13,228 nucleotides of DNA from assembly GCA_024511395.1 (NCBI GenBank), contig JANELJ010000021.1:1-13228 (forward strand), in the 5' to 3' direction. Positions 1 through 7,022 of this stretch are shown here, in pieces. The DNA comes from Gammaproteobacteria bacterium. Its GTDB lineage: Bacteria > Pseudomonadota > Gammaproteobacteria > GRL18. Every line of letters begins with the position of its first letter. Position 1 is the first letter of the stretch. The notes under the pieces were generated by a model. It worked only from the letters and a program-made list of their open reading frames with translations. It was not told the DNA's origin and did no database searches. Made by a program: the position numbers and the translations under genes.

Positions 1-27
1 TTTTTTTGATAATGTGGTTCTTTTCAT
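1..27 (-). CDS. Possible 5' end of a gene leaving the window
   Basis: On the minus strand an ATG at 27-25 opens nine codons (MKRTTLSKK) that run off the window edge without a stop. An AAAAAGGG run ends 5 nt before the ATG, which is well placed for a Shine-Dalgarno site. The upstream stretch is AT-rich and carries two small palindromes that could be regulatory. Nothing in nine residues identifies a family, and the reading frame could end immediately outside. The call rests only on the start signal. Confidence 0.3.
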
Positions 28-69
28 TTGAACCCTTTTTGTTGATAAATAATTGCCTGAATAACAACT

Positions 70-121
70 ATTTGATCATCAAATTGGCTTCATTTCAACT
101 CCTAAAGATCATACCTATGAT
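70..121. promoter_or_regulatory. Two small palindromes, possible operators
   Basis: ATTTGATCATCAAAT (70-84) is a 7-bp inverted repeat around one base. ATCATACCTATGAT (108-121) is a 6-bp inverted repeat around two bases. Both lie between the mnmC remnant and the putative minus-strand start at 27. They could be repressor sites for that gene, but short AT-rich palindromes are common by chance. No function is assigned. Confidence 0.2.
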
Positions 122-160
122 ACGAAGTTAAAAAATAGATTAGATTCCAGGAGTCTGAAT

Positions 161-934
161 TTAGGGGCGATATTTTCCTGAAAGGTTCTCTCTTTTCTTT
201 CCCAGGCCGGGAACCTTGTTAATAGTAAATCCGGCATCTGTCAGACCTCTTCGCACAAAACCTGCCGAAGTAAACGTGCTTAATGTCGTACCGGGTTTGC
301 TGAGTAGATACAGGCTGGTAAATAAAGCCTGCTGCCACATATCGGGATTTCTGGCAGGAGCAAAACCGTCCAGATACCAGGCATCAAAAGACTGCTTATG
401 TTCTGGGAACATGATAGACAACTCCTGCTGTGTATCCCCGCTTATCAGAGTCAGTTTAAATTGCTGTTCAAAGAATGAATGTTCAAAAACAGACTGCTGA
501 CTTAAAAAGTCAGGCCATACATCAAGCAATGCTCTGCATGGCTCATCCAGTTGCAGCCATTGTTCTGAAAACAGAGTGTATATTCTGCTTAACTGAACTT
601 TACTGAATGGATATTTTTCCACAGCAATATAATCTATCGGCTTTTTGGGTTCAGGTGTTTGCAGTCAGTAATACAGAGTGACCAGAAAATTAAGCCCGGT
701 TCCAAAACCGGTTTCACCAATTTTTATTGCTGCTGTTTCCTGATGGTCAGTAGACTGGATAAAGCGTTGTGGAAAACCGTTTTGTTTTAAAAAAACATAC
801 TCTGTTTCCGCCAGCCCGCCGTCAGTCGAGAAATAATAATCCTGAAACTGCTCAGAATAGGGTTCTCCGCTGGCAAGCCATTTAATATCTGGTGTATTGG
901 GTATAGTTGCTGTCTGTTGCTGGTTTAATAAAAG
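161..934 (-). pseudogene. mnmC: mnmC remnant: tRNA mnm5s2U methyltransferase half, disrupted
   Basis: Intact MnmC is bifunctional. An FAD-dependent C-terminal half removes the carboxymethyl group of cmnm5s2U34 in tRNA, and an N-terminal half methylates the resulting nm5s2U with S-adenosylmethionine. Here the N-terminal half is recognisable on the minus strand: [13 protein letters not shown] near 890-863, the SAM-binding [11 protein letters not shown] at about 718-686, and AWYLDGFAPARNPDMW plus a GFVRRGLTDAGF segment further on. Three lesions are visible. The frame is bounded upstream by TAA at 937-935 with no ATG, GTG or TTG before the conserved block. An in-frame TGA at 667-665 follows [12 protein letters not shown]. 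The frame ends at 161 just after the GLGKKREN motif, where the FAD domain should begin. The downstream fragment could start at a GTG (622) but would lack the SAM-binding loop. I infer a dead gene; a sequencing error cannot explain all three defects easily. Confidence 0.87.
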
Positions 935-992
935 TTACAGGCATTATAATCAGGTGTTTCATAATGAAATAGTACTGTTGCAATATAATGTA

Positions 993-1022
993 TTGATCAA
1001 TAAAGAAAAATAAACTTATAAT
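993..1022 (+). promoter_or_regulatory. Sigma-70-like promoter of the carbonic anhydrase gene
   Basis: TTGATC (993-998) and a perfect TATAAT (1017-1022) are separated by 18 nt. Transcription would start near 1029, giving a leader of about 60 nt before the ATG at 1089. A second AT-rich stretch further upstream (TATAAT at 984-989) lacks a good -35 partner. Called by eye from consensus match. Confidence 0.5.
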
Positions 1023-1088
1023 GTTTGTTTTAGTCTTATGGTATTTATCTATTTTATTTTTAATTTTAGTTAAAGGACAAGTTAAAAC

Positions 1089-1817
1089 ATGAAAAAACTG
1101 ATATTAGGTGCAGCTATGCTGTTAAGCGGTTCGGTTCTGGCTTCCGGTGGTCATCACTGGGGCTATGAAGGTGAAAGCGCCCCTACTCACTGGGCACAAC
1201 TAACCCCGGAATACAGTGCCTGTGCGGGTAAAAACCAGTCTCCCATTGATTTGCAGGGTTTTATTGAAGCGGAACTGCAGCCTATCGACTTTAATTACAA
1301 AAGTGGTGGACATGAGATTCTGAATAATGGTCATACTGTCCAGATCAATTATAAAAAGGGCAGCAGTATCACTATTGATAATGATACGTTTAATCTACTG
1401 CAGTTTCATTTCCACGCGCCCAGTGAGAATATGATCAAGGGTATTTCCTATCCTATGGAAGCCCATCTGGTTCATGCAGATAAAGACGGTAATCTGGCCG
1501 TAGTTGCGGTTATGATTGAAGAAGGTGCTTCCAATCCAGTACTGGAAAGCGCCTGGAAACAACTGCCTGCTCATGCAGGTGATAAAACGGCTTTAAGCGC
1601 AGAGCTTGATGTTAATAAAACCCTGCCTGAAAACAGAGATTACTACCGTTTTAACGGTTCCTTAACCACACCGCCCTGCAGTGAAGGGGTTCGCTGGTTT
1701 GTGATGAAAGATACCGTTACGGCATCCAAAGCACAGATTGATGCTTTTAAGAAAGTCATGCGTCATCCTAATAACCGTCCTGTTCAGCCAGTTAATGCCC
1801 GTCCGGTTCTGCAGTAA
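1089..1817 (+). CDS. Periplasmic alpha-class carbonic anhydrase
   Basis: This enzyme interconverts CO2 and bicarbonate. The 242-residue product starts with a Sec signal peptide (MKKLILGAAMLLSGSVLA, likely cleaved after residue 18), so it should act in the periplasm. The alpha-family core is complete: zinc ligands H107 and H109 in QFHFHAPSEN and H126 in MEAHLVHADK, a proton-shuttle histidine H82 in NNGHTV, the substrate-pocket SLTTPPCSEG around residues 191-200, and the C45/C197 pair expected to form the conserved disulfide. KNQSPIDL (48-55) is another family signature. Length is normal for bacterial secreted alpha-CAs. AAGGA at 1073-1077 lies 11 nt before the ATG. The gene stands alone with its own promoter and is followed by a hairpin. 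Such enzymes usually support CO2/bicarbonate supply or pH balance; the specific role here is not visible. Confidence 0.95.
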   Translation: MKKLILGAAMLLSGSVLASGGHHWGYEGESAPTHWAQLTPEYSACAGKNQSPIDLQGFIEAELQPIDFNYKSGGHEILNNGHTVQINYKKGSSITIDNDTFNLLQFHFHAPSENMIKGISYPMEAHLVHADKDGNLAVVAVMIEEGASNPVLESAWKQLPAHAGDKTALSAELDVNKTLPENRDYYRFNGSLTTPPCSEGVRWFVMKDTVTASKAQIDAFKKVMRHPNNRPVQPVNARPVLQ

Positions 1818-1829
1818 CAGCCTGTACAA

Positions 1830-1851
1830 GCAGGAAGATATTTCTTCCTGC
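1830..1851. terminator. Hairpin after the carbonic anhydrase gene
   Basis: A perfect 9-bp inverted repeat (GCAGGAAGA / TCTTCCTGC) surrounds a TATT loop, 13 nt after the stop codon at 1817. The bases that follow (AACTTTCAACTT) are not a clean T-run, so it may be a weak intrinsic terminator or simply a 3'-end stabilising hairpin. Confidence 0.45.
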
Positions 1852-1914
1852 AACTTTCAACTTCAATACATCACCCATAAAAAAATAGATTGTTTGCTAG
1901 AAGTCGATTATAAT

Positions 1915-1942
1915 TTTACTAATTACCTATCGATAATATAAT
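1915..1942 (+). promoter_or_regulatory. Likely promoter of the vapBC-type locus
   Basis: TTTACT (1915-1920, 4 of 6 to the -35 consensus) and TATAAT (1937-1942, perfect -10) are separated by 16 nt. The stretch also holds small palindromes: ATTATAAT at 1907-1914 and TATCGATA at 1928-1935. These sit where an AbrB-type antitoxin would be expected to autoregulate. Such sites are typical of toxin-antitoxin promoters, but binding here is inference. Confidence 0.35.
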
Positions 1943-1958
1943 ATAAAAAGAGGTGGGT

Positions 1959-2181
1959 ATGATTTCAGCAAAATTATCCAGTAAATTCCAGTTAGCTATA
2001 CCTAAAGCAATTAGAGAAACCCTGAATTTAAAACCAGGATAACGTTTTTCTTTAATTACGATTGGTAATGTAATAGAAATGGTTCCAGTTCAATCTATTA
2101 AAGATGCCAGAGGCTCTTTTTCTAATATTGGAAGTTTATAATTCTGATGATTATAGAGATCGCCAGGAACGTAGTATATGA
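1959..2181 (+). pseudogene. Broken AbrB/SpoVT-type antitoxin (VapB-like)
   Basis: The N-terminal 27 codons encode a recognisable swapped-hairpin AbrB DNA-binding start (MISAKLSSKFQLAIPKAI..LNLKPG), behind a strong ribosome-binding site (GAGGTG, 1950-1955). A TAA at 2040-2042 then interrupts the frame exactly where homologues usually read PGQRF, so a CAA to TAA change is the simplest explanation. Reading through the stop, the family pattern continues (RFSLITIGNVIEMVPV..IKDARGSF) to a second stop at 2139. The conserved tail, DDYRDRQER, lies in a different frame (2146 onward). It ends in a TGA at 2179-2181 that overlaps the toxin ATG as ATGA, the normal junction for this operon type. Loss of one TA from a TATA run near 2137-2140 would explain the frame change. 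Two independent lesions make a functional antitoxin very unlikely, since the DNA-binding part is cut short and the toxin-binding tail is out of frame. An internal ATG at 2079 exists but also cannot reach the tail. Confidence 0.85.
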
Positions 2182-2555
2182 CCCACTTGGTGGATACCTG
2201 CAGCTGGATCGAGTGGCTGACAAATGGGGTTCTCGCTGATAAATATGAGCCTTATATGCTTGATGTTGAAGCCATTATAGTTCCAACATCCGTACAGTTT
2301 GAACTCTATAAATGGGCTTGTCGGGTTAAAGGTAAACAATTAGCCTTGGAAGCCATTGCATTGACTGAGCAAGGGCAAGTGCTTGCTTTAACAACTTCTA
2401 TTACCTTATTAGCAGCCGATTTATCAGCACTGCATAAACTGTCTTTTGCAGATGCTATTATTTATGCCAGTGCTCAAAATGAAACAGCAGAACTGATAAC
2501 ATCTGATGATCATTTCAAAGGTCTGGCAGGTGTGACTTATTTTAAAAAAGGCTGA
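2178..2555 (+). CDS. PIN-domain toxin, VapC-type ribonuclease
   Basis: VapC toxins are small Mg2+-dependent endoribonucleases that cleave tRNA or rRNA when not bound by their antitoxin. The 125-residue product has normal family length and the four acidic PIN positions: D6 in LVDTCSWIEWL, E42 in QFELYKW, D92 in LSFADAIIYA and D110 in TSDDHF. The order and spacing match an intact fold, with no stop or frameshift. The ATG at 2178 overlaps the ancestral antitoxin stop by ATGA, and an AGGAA at 2165-2169 sits 8 nt upstream, so it can be translated without the antitoxin. The partner gene is broken, so the toxin is an orphan. It may be silent, catalytically weakened by substitutions I cannot judge by eye, or neutralised by an antitoxin encoded elsewhere. 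Confidence 0.88.
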   Translation: MTHLVDTCSWIEWLTNGVLADKYEPYMLDVEAIIVPTSVQFELYKWACRVKGKQLALEAIALTEQGQVLALTTSITLLAADLSALHKLSFADAIIYASAQNETAELITSDDHFKGLAGVTYFKKG

Positions 2556-2569
2556 CTATTTGTTTTTGA

Positions 2570-2598
2570 TTGAATTTAGCCCGTCACCCGTCTATGAT
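2570..2598 (+). promoter_or_regulatory. Candidate promoter of the ferritin gene
   Basis: TTGAAT (2570-2575) and TATGAT (2593-2598) are separated by 17 nt, giving a predicted start near 2605 and a leader of about 29 nt before the ATG at 2634. I see no convincing Fur-box palindrome over it, so iron control cannot be claimed from sequence alone. Confidence 0.45.
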
Positions 2599-2633
2599 TG
2601 TGTTTTATTTCTCAAACACTTACAGGAAAAATT

Positions 2634-3143
2634 ATGATAAGTAAGAAAATCAGAAAAGAACTCATTAAACAGCTGAATCATGAATTCTATTCCGCTTATC
2701 TATACCTTTCCATGTCTGCCTACTGCAGCTCAAAAGATTTTAACGGGGCCGCCCACTGGTTTAAACTGCAGTATGAAGAAGAACACCAGCATGCTACCCG
2801 TATCTACAATTATCTGATAGAACAGGGCTGTTCCATTAATCTTGAAGCCATTGATAAGCCGCCCAAAGAATTCGGTACTCTGCTGGATGTTTTTCAGGCC
2901 AGTCTGGAGCATGAGCAGTTTATGACCCGAAATCTGAATGAGCTAAGCAATAAGGCTCTAAAGAAAAAAGATCATGCCAGCTATAATCTTCTGCAGTGGT
3001 TCGTCAATGAGCAGGTGGAAGAAGAGTCCACAGTCATGGAAATTATTGCCAAGTTAAAACTGGTGGATTGGGATGGCTATGGTACGCTGATGATTGATAA
3101 TGAGTTATCTACCCGTACCCTTGGGACACCTTCTGATCTTTAA
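2634..3143 (+). CDS. ftnA: Bacterial non-haem ferritin (FtnA-type)
   Basis: Ferritin oxidises Fe(II) and stores it as a mineral inside a 24-subunit cytoplasmic shell, limiting free iron and Fenton chemistry. The 169-residue protein is a four-helix bundle whose ferroxidase residues fall at the same numbers as in E. coli FtnA: E17 (LNHEFYS), E49, E50 and H53 (YEEEHQHATR), E94 (LEHEQF), and E126, Q127 and E130 (VNEQVEEE). The C-terminal DNELST segment is also family-typical. I chose the ATG at 2634 because AGGA lies about 8 nt upstream and the product then begins at the usual place. An in-frame ATG at 2598 would add 12 unrelated residues. No Met-based haem ligand pattern argues for bacterioferritin. 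It is transcribed alone and converges on the Bat operon. Confidence 0.95.
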   Translation: MISKKIRKELIKQLNHEFYSAYLYLSMSAYCSSKDFNGAAHWFKLQYEEEHQHATRIYNYLIEQGCSINLEAIDKPPKEFGTLLDVFQASLEHEQFMTRNLNELSNKALKKKDHASYNLLQWFVNEQVEEESTVMEIIAKLKLVDWDGYGTLMIDNELSTRTLGTPSDL

Positions 3144-3153
3144 GTGATACTAT

Positions 3154-3186
3154 TTACCCTTCCATGACGTAAGTATGGAAGGGTAA
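3154..3186. terminator. Strong palindrome between converging ferritin and batD
   Basis: A perfect 12-bp inverted repeat (TTACCCTTCCAT / ATGGAAGGGTAA) surrounds a 9-nt loop. It begins 11 nt after the ferritin stop and lies 19 nt beyond the batD stop, so it can serve both converging transcripts. Neither side carries a long T-run, so termination efficiency is uncertain although the stem is very stable. Confidence 0.55.
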
Positions 3187-3204
3187 TTCAGCTATTGCTG
3201 TTCT

Positions 3205-4983
3205 TTACGGATTTAGCTCTACCAATACCTGCCCGTCACCATCGTTATTACGTTTATTCTGTTGTGCAATAAAATTCTGCAGAGCTTTTTCCAGTTCCTT
3301 ACCCTCCCAGTTCTGTTTATGGCTGGAATACTTAGATGCCTCAAGGCCGGTAATGGCCCTGATTAAAGCCTGATCATCCGTCTGTTCAATAATGTCCGAT
3401 AAACCGGCCAGCAAAGGCTGATTAAAGTAAATTTTTGCCCAATGCACCAGAGCCTCCTGAGTGGCTGTGGGATTGTTTTTCTGGCAGGCGGCATAAACAC
3501 GCTGTAAATAAGGCTCGTGTGAATCTTTCTGTACGGGGGCTGTTGCTACGGCTGGTGCAGTCTGTTTTTTTCGGGCAGAAAGCCATAATATCAGTGTTAT
3601 CTGCCATAACACCAGTAAGCACGTACTGACCCAGAACCAAAGGTTTTTAGTAAAATGCGGTTCTTCTGTAATGATTTTTTCAATGGTATTTTCAGTGCGT
3701 TCAGGCATTGAATTATCACTTTTTGTGCTATTGGCAACTGGCTGAACCGGTTGTGGTTTGGTTACCAGTGCAGGTGTAGGTGGTTTGGGAGCCGGCTGAG
3801 TCTGCATATCAGGGTTAGGCAGGGCGTTAAGTGTTCTGGCCGGCAGAATAGCGGTTTCCTGCTTATTGGTTATGGTATTCCACCAGCTGACTTTAATTTC
3901 AGGCAGTGTGAATTGGCCGGGATGTAAGGGGATAATGGCAATGGTGTCTTTGCGGCTGCCGATAACCTTACCGTTAAGCAGCTGGTTATTGAGTTTTTCC
4001 TTATCAGGATAGGTTTTATAATCGCTGTTTGAAGCCATGCTAATGGCCGGAAGCTGAGACCCCAGAAGATTGGTGGCACGGATAATAATATGCCGGGTAA
4101 TGGCCTCTCCGGCTTTAATGTTACTGGTGTCTTCCAGAATTTCCGATTCCAGTACCACCGACTCGGCAGGCAGCCAGTATTGACCGGTATAGCTGGATGG
4201 AATGGGTTTAACATTAATAGTAACCGGTTCTGTACGGCTGATCAGTTGACGTCCGGGACGTGAAAACAGGGAAAAACTCTGGCCGATTTCCTTATTACCA
4301 GAAAATGTTAGTGATGGAATGGTTAATGTGCCGCTTTGCTGAGGATAAATAGCATATTGACGTTCTATCACATTGTAACGGTTTTTGCCGATCACCTTAG
4401 TATAGTTACTGTCATTACCCAGTTTTTCAATAACAGCATTGTTCAGTTCCAGATCAGTTAAGGTGGCATTGGCCAGTCGGATACGATGATACAGTTGCAC
4501 GGTCAGCAGGATCTGTTGCTGTACATAGATACTGTCTTCAGTGGATAAGTGCAGCTTTAAAAAAAACTCCTTGCCGTCCAGTGCAGGTGTTGTGGACTGT
4601 TTCTGAATGACCAGGGGTATCGGTTTAGTCTGTTCATTGCCGACCTTGATGGCAGGTATAGTCAGTTCCCCGGTTGATCTAGGTAATAGTGTTATTGTCC
4701 AGGTCTTGGTACTGGAAGCATGGCCGTTAATAAAACTGTAATTCTGGCTCTGACTTTGTCCCATAATCTGGAAATCTTTTTTCAGCACATCCAGATCCGG
4801 TGATCCGGAACCGTTTTTGGACTGAATATTCAGTGTGATGGTTTCATCAATACCCACTACGGTTCGGTCAGTTGTTGCCCTGACATCGGCCCATAAGGGG
4901 GCAGAGAAACTGATCATCAGCAAAATGAGCATAATATACTGCAATTTAAGACCCATTAATGTATTAAGCGTATTTCTTACCAT
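3205..4983 (-). CDS. batD: BatD-family membrane protein
   Basis: BatD is the large envelope component of Bat (Bacteroides aerotolerance-type) systems; its molecular activity is not established. The 592-residue product has an N-terminal signal sequence (hydrophobic 15-30, cleavage likely at LWA-D near residue 32) and a long extracytoplasmic beta-rich region from about 33 to 385 with immunoglobulin-like repeats (for example LLPRSTGELTIPAIKV, 99-114, and YPQQSGTLTIPSL, 213-225). A Pro/Gln-rich linker spans about 388-416 and one transmembrane helix about 448-469. The C-terminal domain of about 120 residues faces the cytoplasm. It is the last gene of the operon. Its ATG overlaps the upstream stop by 7 nt (ATGGTAA) and GAGGG sits 7 nt before it, favouring this start and translational coupling. 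Length and architecture are normal for the family. Confidence 0.9.
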   Translation of the reverse strand: MVRNTLNTLMGLKLQYIMLILLMISFSAPLWADVRATTDRTVVGIDETITLNIQSKNGSGSPDLDVLKKDFQIMGQSQSQNYSFINGHASSTKTWTITLLPRSTGELTIPAIKVGNEQTKPIPLVIQKQSTTPALDGKEFFLKLHLSTEDSIYVQQQILLTVQLYHRIRLANATLTDLELNNAVIEKLGNDSNYTKVIGKNRYNVIERQYAIYPQQSGTLTIPSLTFSGNKEIGQSFSLFSRPGRQLISRTEPVTINVKPIPSSYTGQYWLPAESVVLESEILEDTSNIKAGEAITRHIIIRATNLLGSQLPAISMASNSDYKTYPDKEKLNNQLLNGKVIGSRKDTIAIIPLHPGQFTLPEIKVSWWNTITNKQETAILPARTLNALPNPDMQTQPAPKPPTPALVTKPQPVQPVANSTKSDNSMPERTENTIEKIITEEPHFTKNLWFWVSTCLLVLWQITLILWLSARKKQTAPAVATAPVQKDSHEPYLQRVYAACQKNNPTATQEALVHWAKIYFNQPLLAGLSDIIEQTDDQALIRAITGLEASKYSSHKQNWEGKELEKALQNFIAQQNKRNNDGDGQVLVELNP

Positions 4984-7022
4984 GGGTTACCCTCGTATTG
5001 TTGCGGACTTTGCTGTTGTCTTTGTTTAATCAATGTATTATTCCTGAATTTAATTCTCAGCAGTTCACCGGGGTTGTCCGGGATCCGCTGTAACCACTGT
5101 TTCATGGATTGCTGTTCTTCTTGGTTGAGCTGAGACATAACATCGGCTGGAGCCTGTGCAGCCTGCTCTCTGGCTTTTTCAATCTCCTCAGCGCTGTCAG
5201 GCTGTTGTGCCTGCTGGGATTGCTGATCCCTGTTTTCCTGCTGAGCATTTTGATCCGCCTGCTGTTGCTGTTCAGAAGACTGGTCTTTCTGTTCCTGATT
5301 TTTATCCTGTTTAGGGGACTCCTGTTGTGAGTCAGATTTTGACTCGGATTCGGAATTTTCAGACTTATCCTGGTTCTTCCCGGTATCGTTCTGTTGTTCC
5401 TGATCCTGCTGTTGACTGTCACCGCCGGACTCTTTGTCAGATTGAGAATTCTGTTTATTACCGGACTGATCCTGTTGCTGGTTCTGTTGTGAATCTTTCT
5501 GTTGAGACTGATTGCTTTGATCCTGCTGGTCCTGAGAGTTCTGTCTGGACTGCTGTTTTTGCTGTTCCAGGAGTTTTTTCAGGTACTCAAGATTCTTTTT
5601 AGCATCCTTTAGTTCTGGGTTTTGTTTTAAGGCATGCTCATAAGCCTTAATGGCGTCCGGGAACTTCTGCAGATTGGCCAGGGAATTACCCTTATTGTAT
5701 AAGGCATCAGCGCTGTCAAACTGGCTGTATTGCTGTAAGGCCTGTTCATATTTACTGGCACGATAATAAGCAGAGGCCTTCCAGAGCGGATCTTTAAAGG
5801 TTTCTGCCGCCTGTTGATAGTTCTGTGCCTTAAAACTTTTATCGGCCTGCTGATCCGGAGTCAGCCAGAGATCATTCCAGTTAAAACCGGACTTGCCGGG
5901 GTGCTGAGCAGAAGCTGTTTTAGCAGCAGTTTCAGATAAAGGTTCTGCCATAAGCGGAGTACTGTAAAAGGCCGGCAACAGCAAGGATGAAAGCAGTAAG
6001 GAACCCACTAATAGACTGAGTACACCCTTACGAAACATAAATAAGGCCAATGGTATAACCAGCAGTGTGACATAAGCCCCGGCATCAATCCATTGCTCCA
6101 GTTCTTCATCCTGCTGTTTAACTTTATCCTTATTAATAAACTTCTGTTCCAGAATCTCCTTAAAGTCACTGTCATCCAGTGACAGGCGATGATAAAAACC
6201 ACCTCCAGCCTGAGCAATGGCCTTTAAAGGCTGTTCTTCCAGTTTACTTAAAATAACCTGGCCGGAGCGATCCTTGATAAAACCTCCCTGACCGGGAATG
6301 GGGATAGGGGAGCCGGCCTGAGTGCCGATACCGATAACAGAGGTATGATAGCCCTGTTGTTCAAGTTGTTTAACCAGTTGTTTCATTTTCTGCTGTTCAG
6401 AAGCATCAATACCATCGGTAAATAATAAAATATCCCCCCGGCTGTAACCGGCATTTACTAAAAGTTCTTTAGCAGTTTTTATCGCATCTGCAGCATGTGA
6501 GCCGGACAGAGGCATAATGGAAGAGTCTAGAGCCGGCAGCAGGGAAATAATGGTCTTGTTATCAATGGTTAAGGGACTAACCGTATGGGCATCACCGGCA
6601 TAGGCCACCAGGGCGGTCTGTCCTTCTTTTTTCTGTTTTAAAATATCAATAATTTTAAGCTTGGCTCTTTCCAGACGAGAGGGTTTAACATCCCTGGCAT
6701 TCATGGACAGGGACAGATCAAGCACAATAACCAGAGCGGAATCTTTCTGGAAGATTGGTTGAACCTTTTTCTGCCAGCTGGGACCGGCCAGGGCGATAAT
6801 GGTTATTAGAAACATTAAAGGTACCAGCCATATCAACAGGCGTGAAGCAGAACCAACGGCTTCTCTGGTACGGGTTAGCTGAAAGTTCAGCAGGGCTGGA
6901 TCACAGACTTTCTCCCAGCCGATACTCTGTCTGGAACGATGATAAAACAGGATCAGTATAATAGCTACTACAGGGACAGCCAGCAGCCACTCAGATCGTA
7001 AAAAATGAAAATCGGCTAACAT
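4977..7022 (-). CDS. batB: BatB-BatC fusion: membrane VWA domain, TPR and Gln-rich tail
   Basis: The 681-residue protein joins what Bacteroides encodes as separate BatB and BatC. Membrane helices lie at about 11-27 and 61-79. A von Willebrand factor A domain follows (about 95-290) with a complete metal site: D102-L-S104-L-S106 and FTDG at 201-204. After further hydrophobic helices (about 313-330 and 334-352), tetratricopeptide-like repeats span about 390-475 (AQNYQQAAETF, ALYNKGNSLANLQKFPDAIKAYEHALKQNP). Residues about 485-615 are almost entirely Q, S, D, N, E and K, a disordered linker far longer than the flanking motifs. A conserved-looking end (QWLQRIPDNPGELLRIKFR) closes the protein. The VWA domain likely binds a protein partner through a divalent metal, as expected downstream of a MoxR ATPase. 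The start overlaps the batA stop by one base (TAATG). The fusion form is known in proteobacteria, so it is not itself new. Confidence 0.92.
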   Translation of the reverse strand: MLADFHFLRSEWLLAVPVVAIILILFYHRSRQSIGWEKVCDPALLNFQLTRTREAVGSASRLLIWLVPLMFLITIIALAGPSWQKKVQPIFQKDSALVIVLDLSLSMNARDVKPSRLERAKLKIIDILKQKKEGQTALVAYAGDAHTVSPLTIDNKTIISLLPALDSSIMPLSGSHAADAIKTAKELLVNAGYSRGDILLFTDGIDASEQQKMKQLVKQLEQQGYHTSVIGIGTQAGSPIPIPGQGGFIKDRSGQVILSKLEEQPLKAIAQAGGGFYHRLSLDDSDFKEILEQKFINKDKVKQQDEELEQWIDAGAYVTLLVIPLALFMFRKGVLSLLVGSLLLSSLLLPAFYSTPLMAEPLSETAAKTASAQHPGKSGFNWNDLWLTPDQQADKSFKAQNYQQAAETFKDPLWKASAYYRASKYEQALQQYSQFDSADALYNKGNSLANLQKFPDAIKAYEHALKQNPELKDAKKNLEYLKKLLEQQKQQSRQNSQDQQDQSNQSQQKDSQQNQQQDQSGNKQNSQSDKESGGDSQQQDQEQQNDTGKNQDKSENSESESKSDSQQESPKQDKNQEQKDQSSEQQQQADQNAQQENRDQQSQQAQQPDSAEEIEKAREQAAQAPADVMSQLNQEEQQSMKQWLQRIPDNPGELLRIKFRNNTLIKQRQQQSPQQYEGNPW

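Noticed and set aside
216..500. Plus-strand 94-residue ORF opposite the mnmC remnant
   Set aside because: It is the antisense of a recognisable methyltransferase domain and has no independent coding signal.
665..667. In-frame TGA in the mnmC remnant read as tryptophan (recoded genetic code)
   Set aside because: TGA is used as a true stop in this window (vapC at 2553-2555, and the small ORF before mnmA), tryptophan is encoded by TGG throughout, and the gene has other lesions.
1738..1941. Plus-strand ORF overlapping the end of the carbonic anhydrase gene
   Set aside because: It starts inside a well-supported gene in another frame and runs through the hairpin and the vapBC promoter region with low-complexity residues.
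2598..2633. Upstream ATG for the ferritin gene
   Set aside because: It would overlap the candidate -10 box and add 12 residues absent from the family; the ATG at 2634 has a proper ribosome-binding site and places ferroxidase residues at the E. coli numbering.
3870..4214. Minus-strand ORF of 114 residues inside batD
   Set aside because: It overlaps a conserved BatD region in another frame, has no ribosome-binding site, and shows no recognisable motif.
5102..5422. Arg/Asn/Ser-rich minus-strand ORF of 106 residues inside batB
   Set aside because: It is a frame-shifted shadow of the Gln-rich coding repeat; composition follows from that repeat and there is no start signal.
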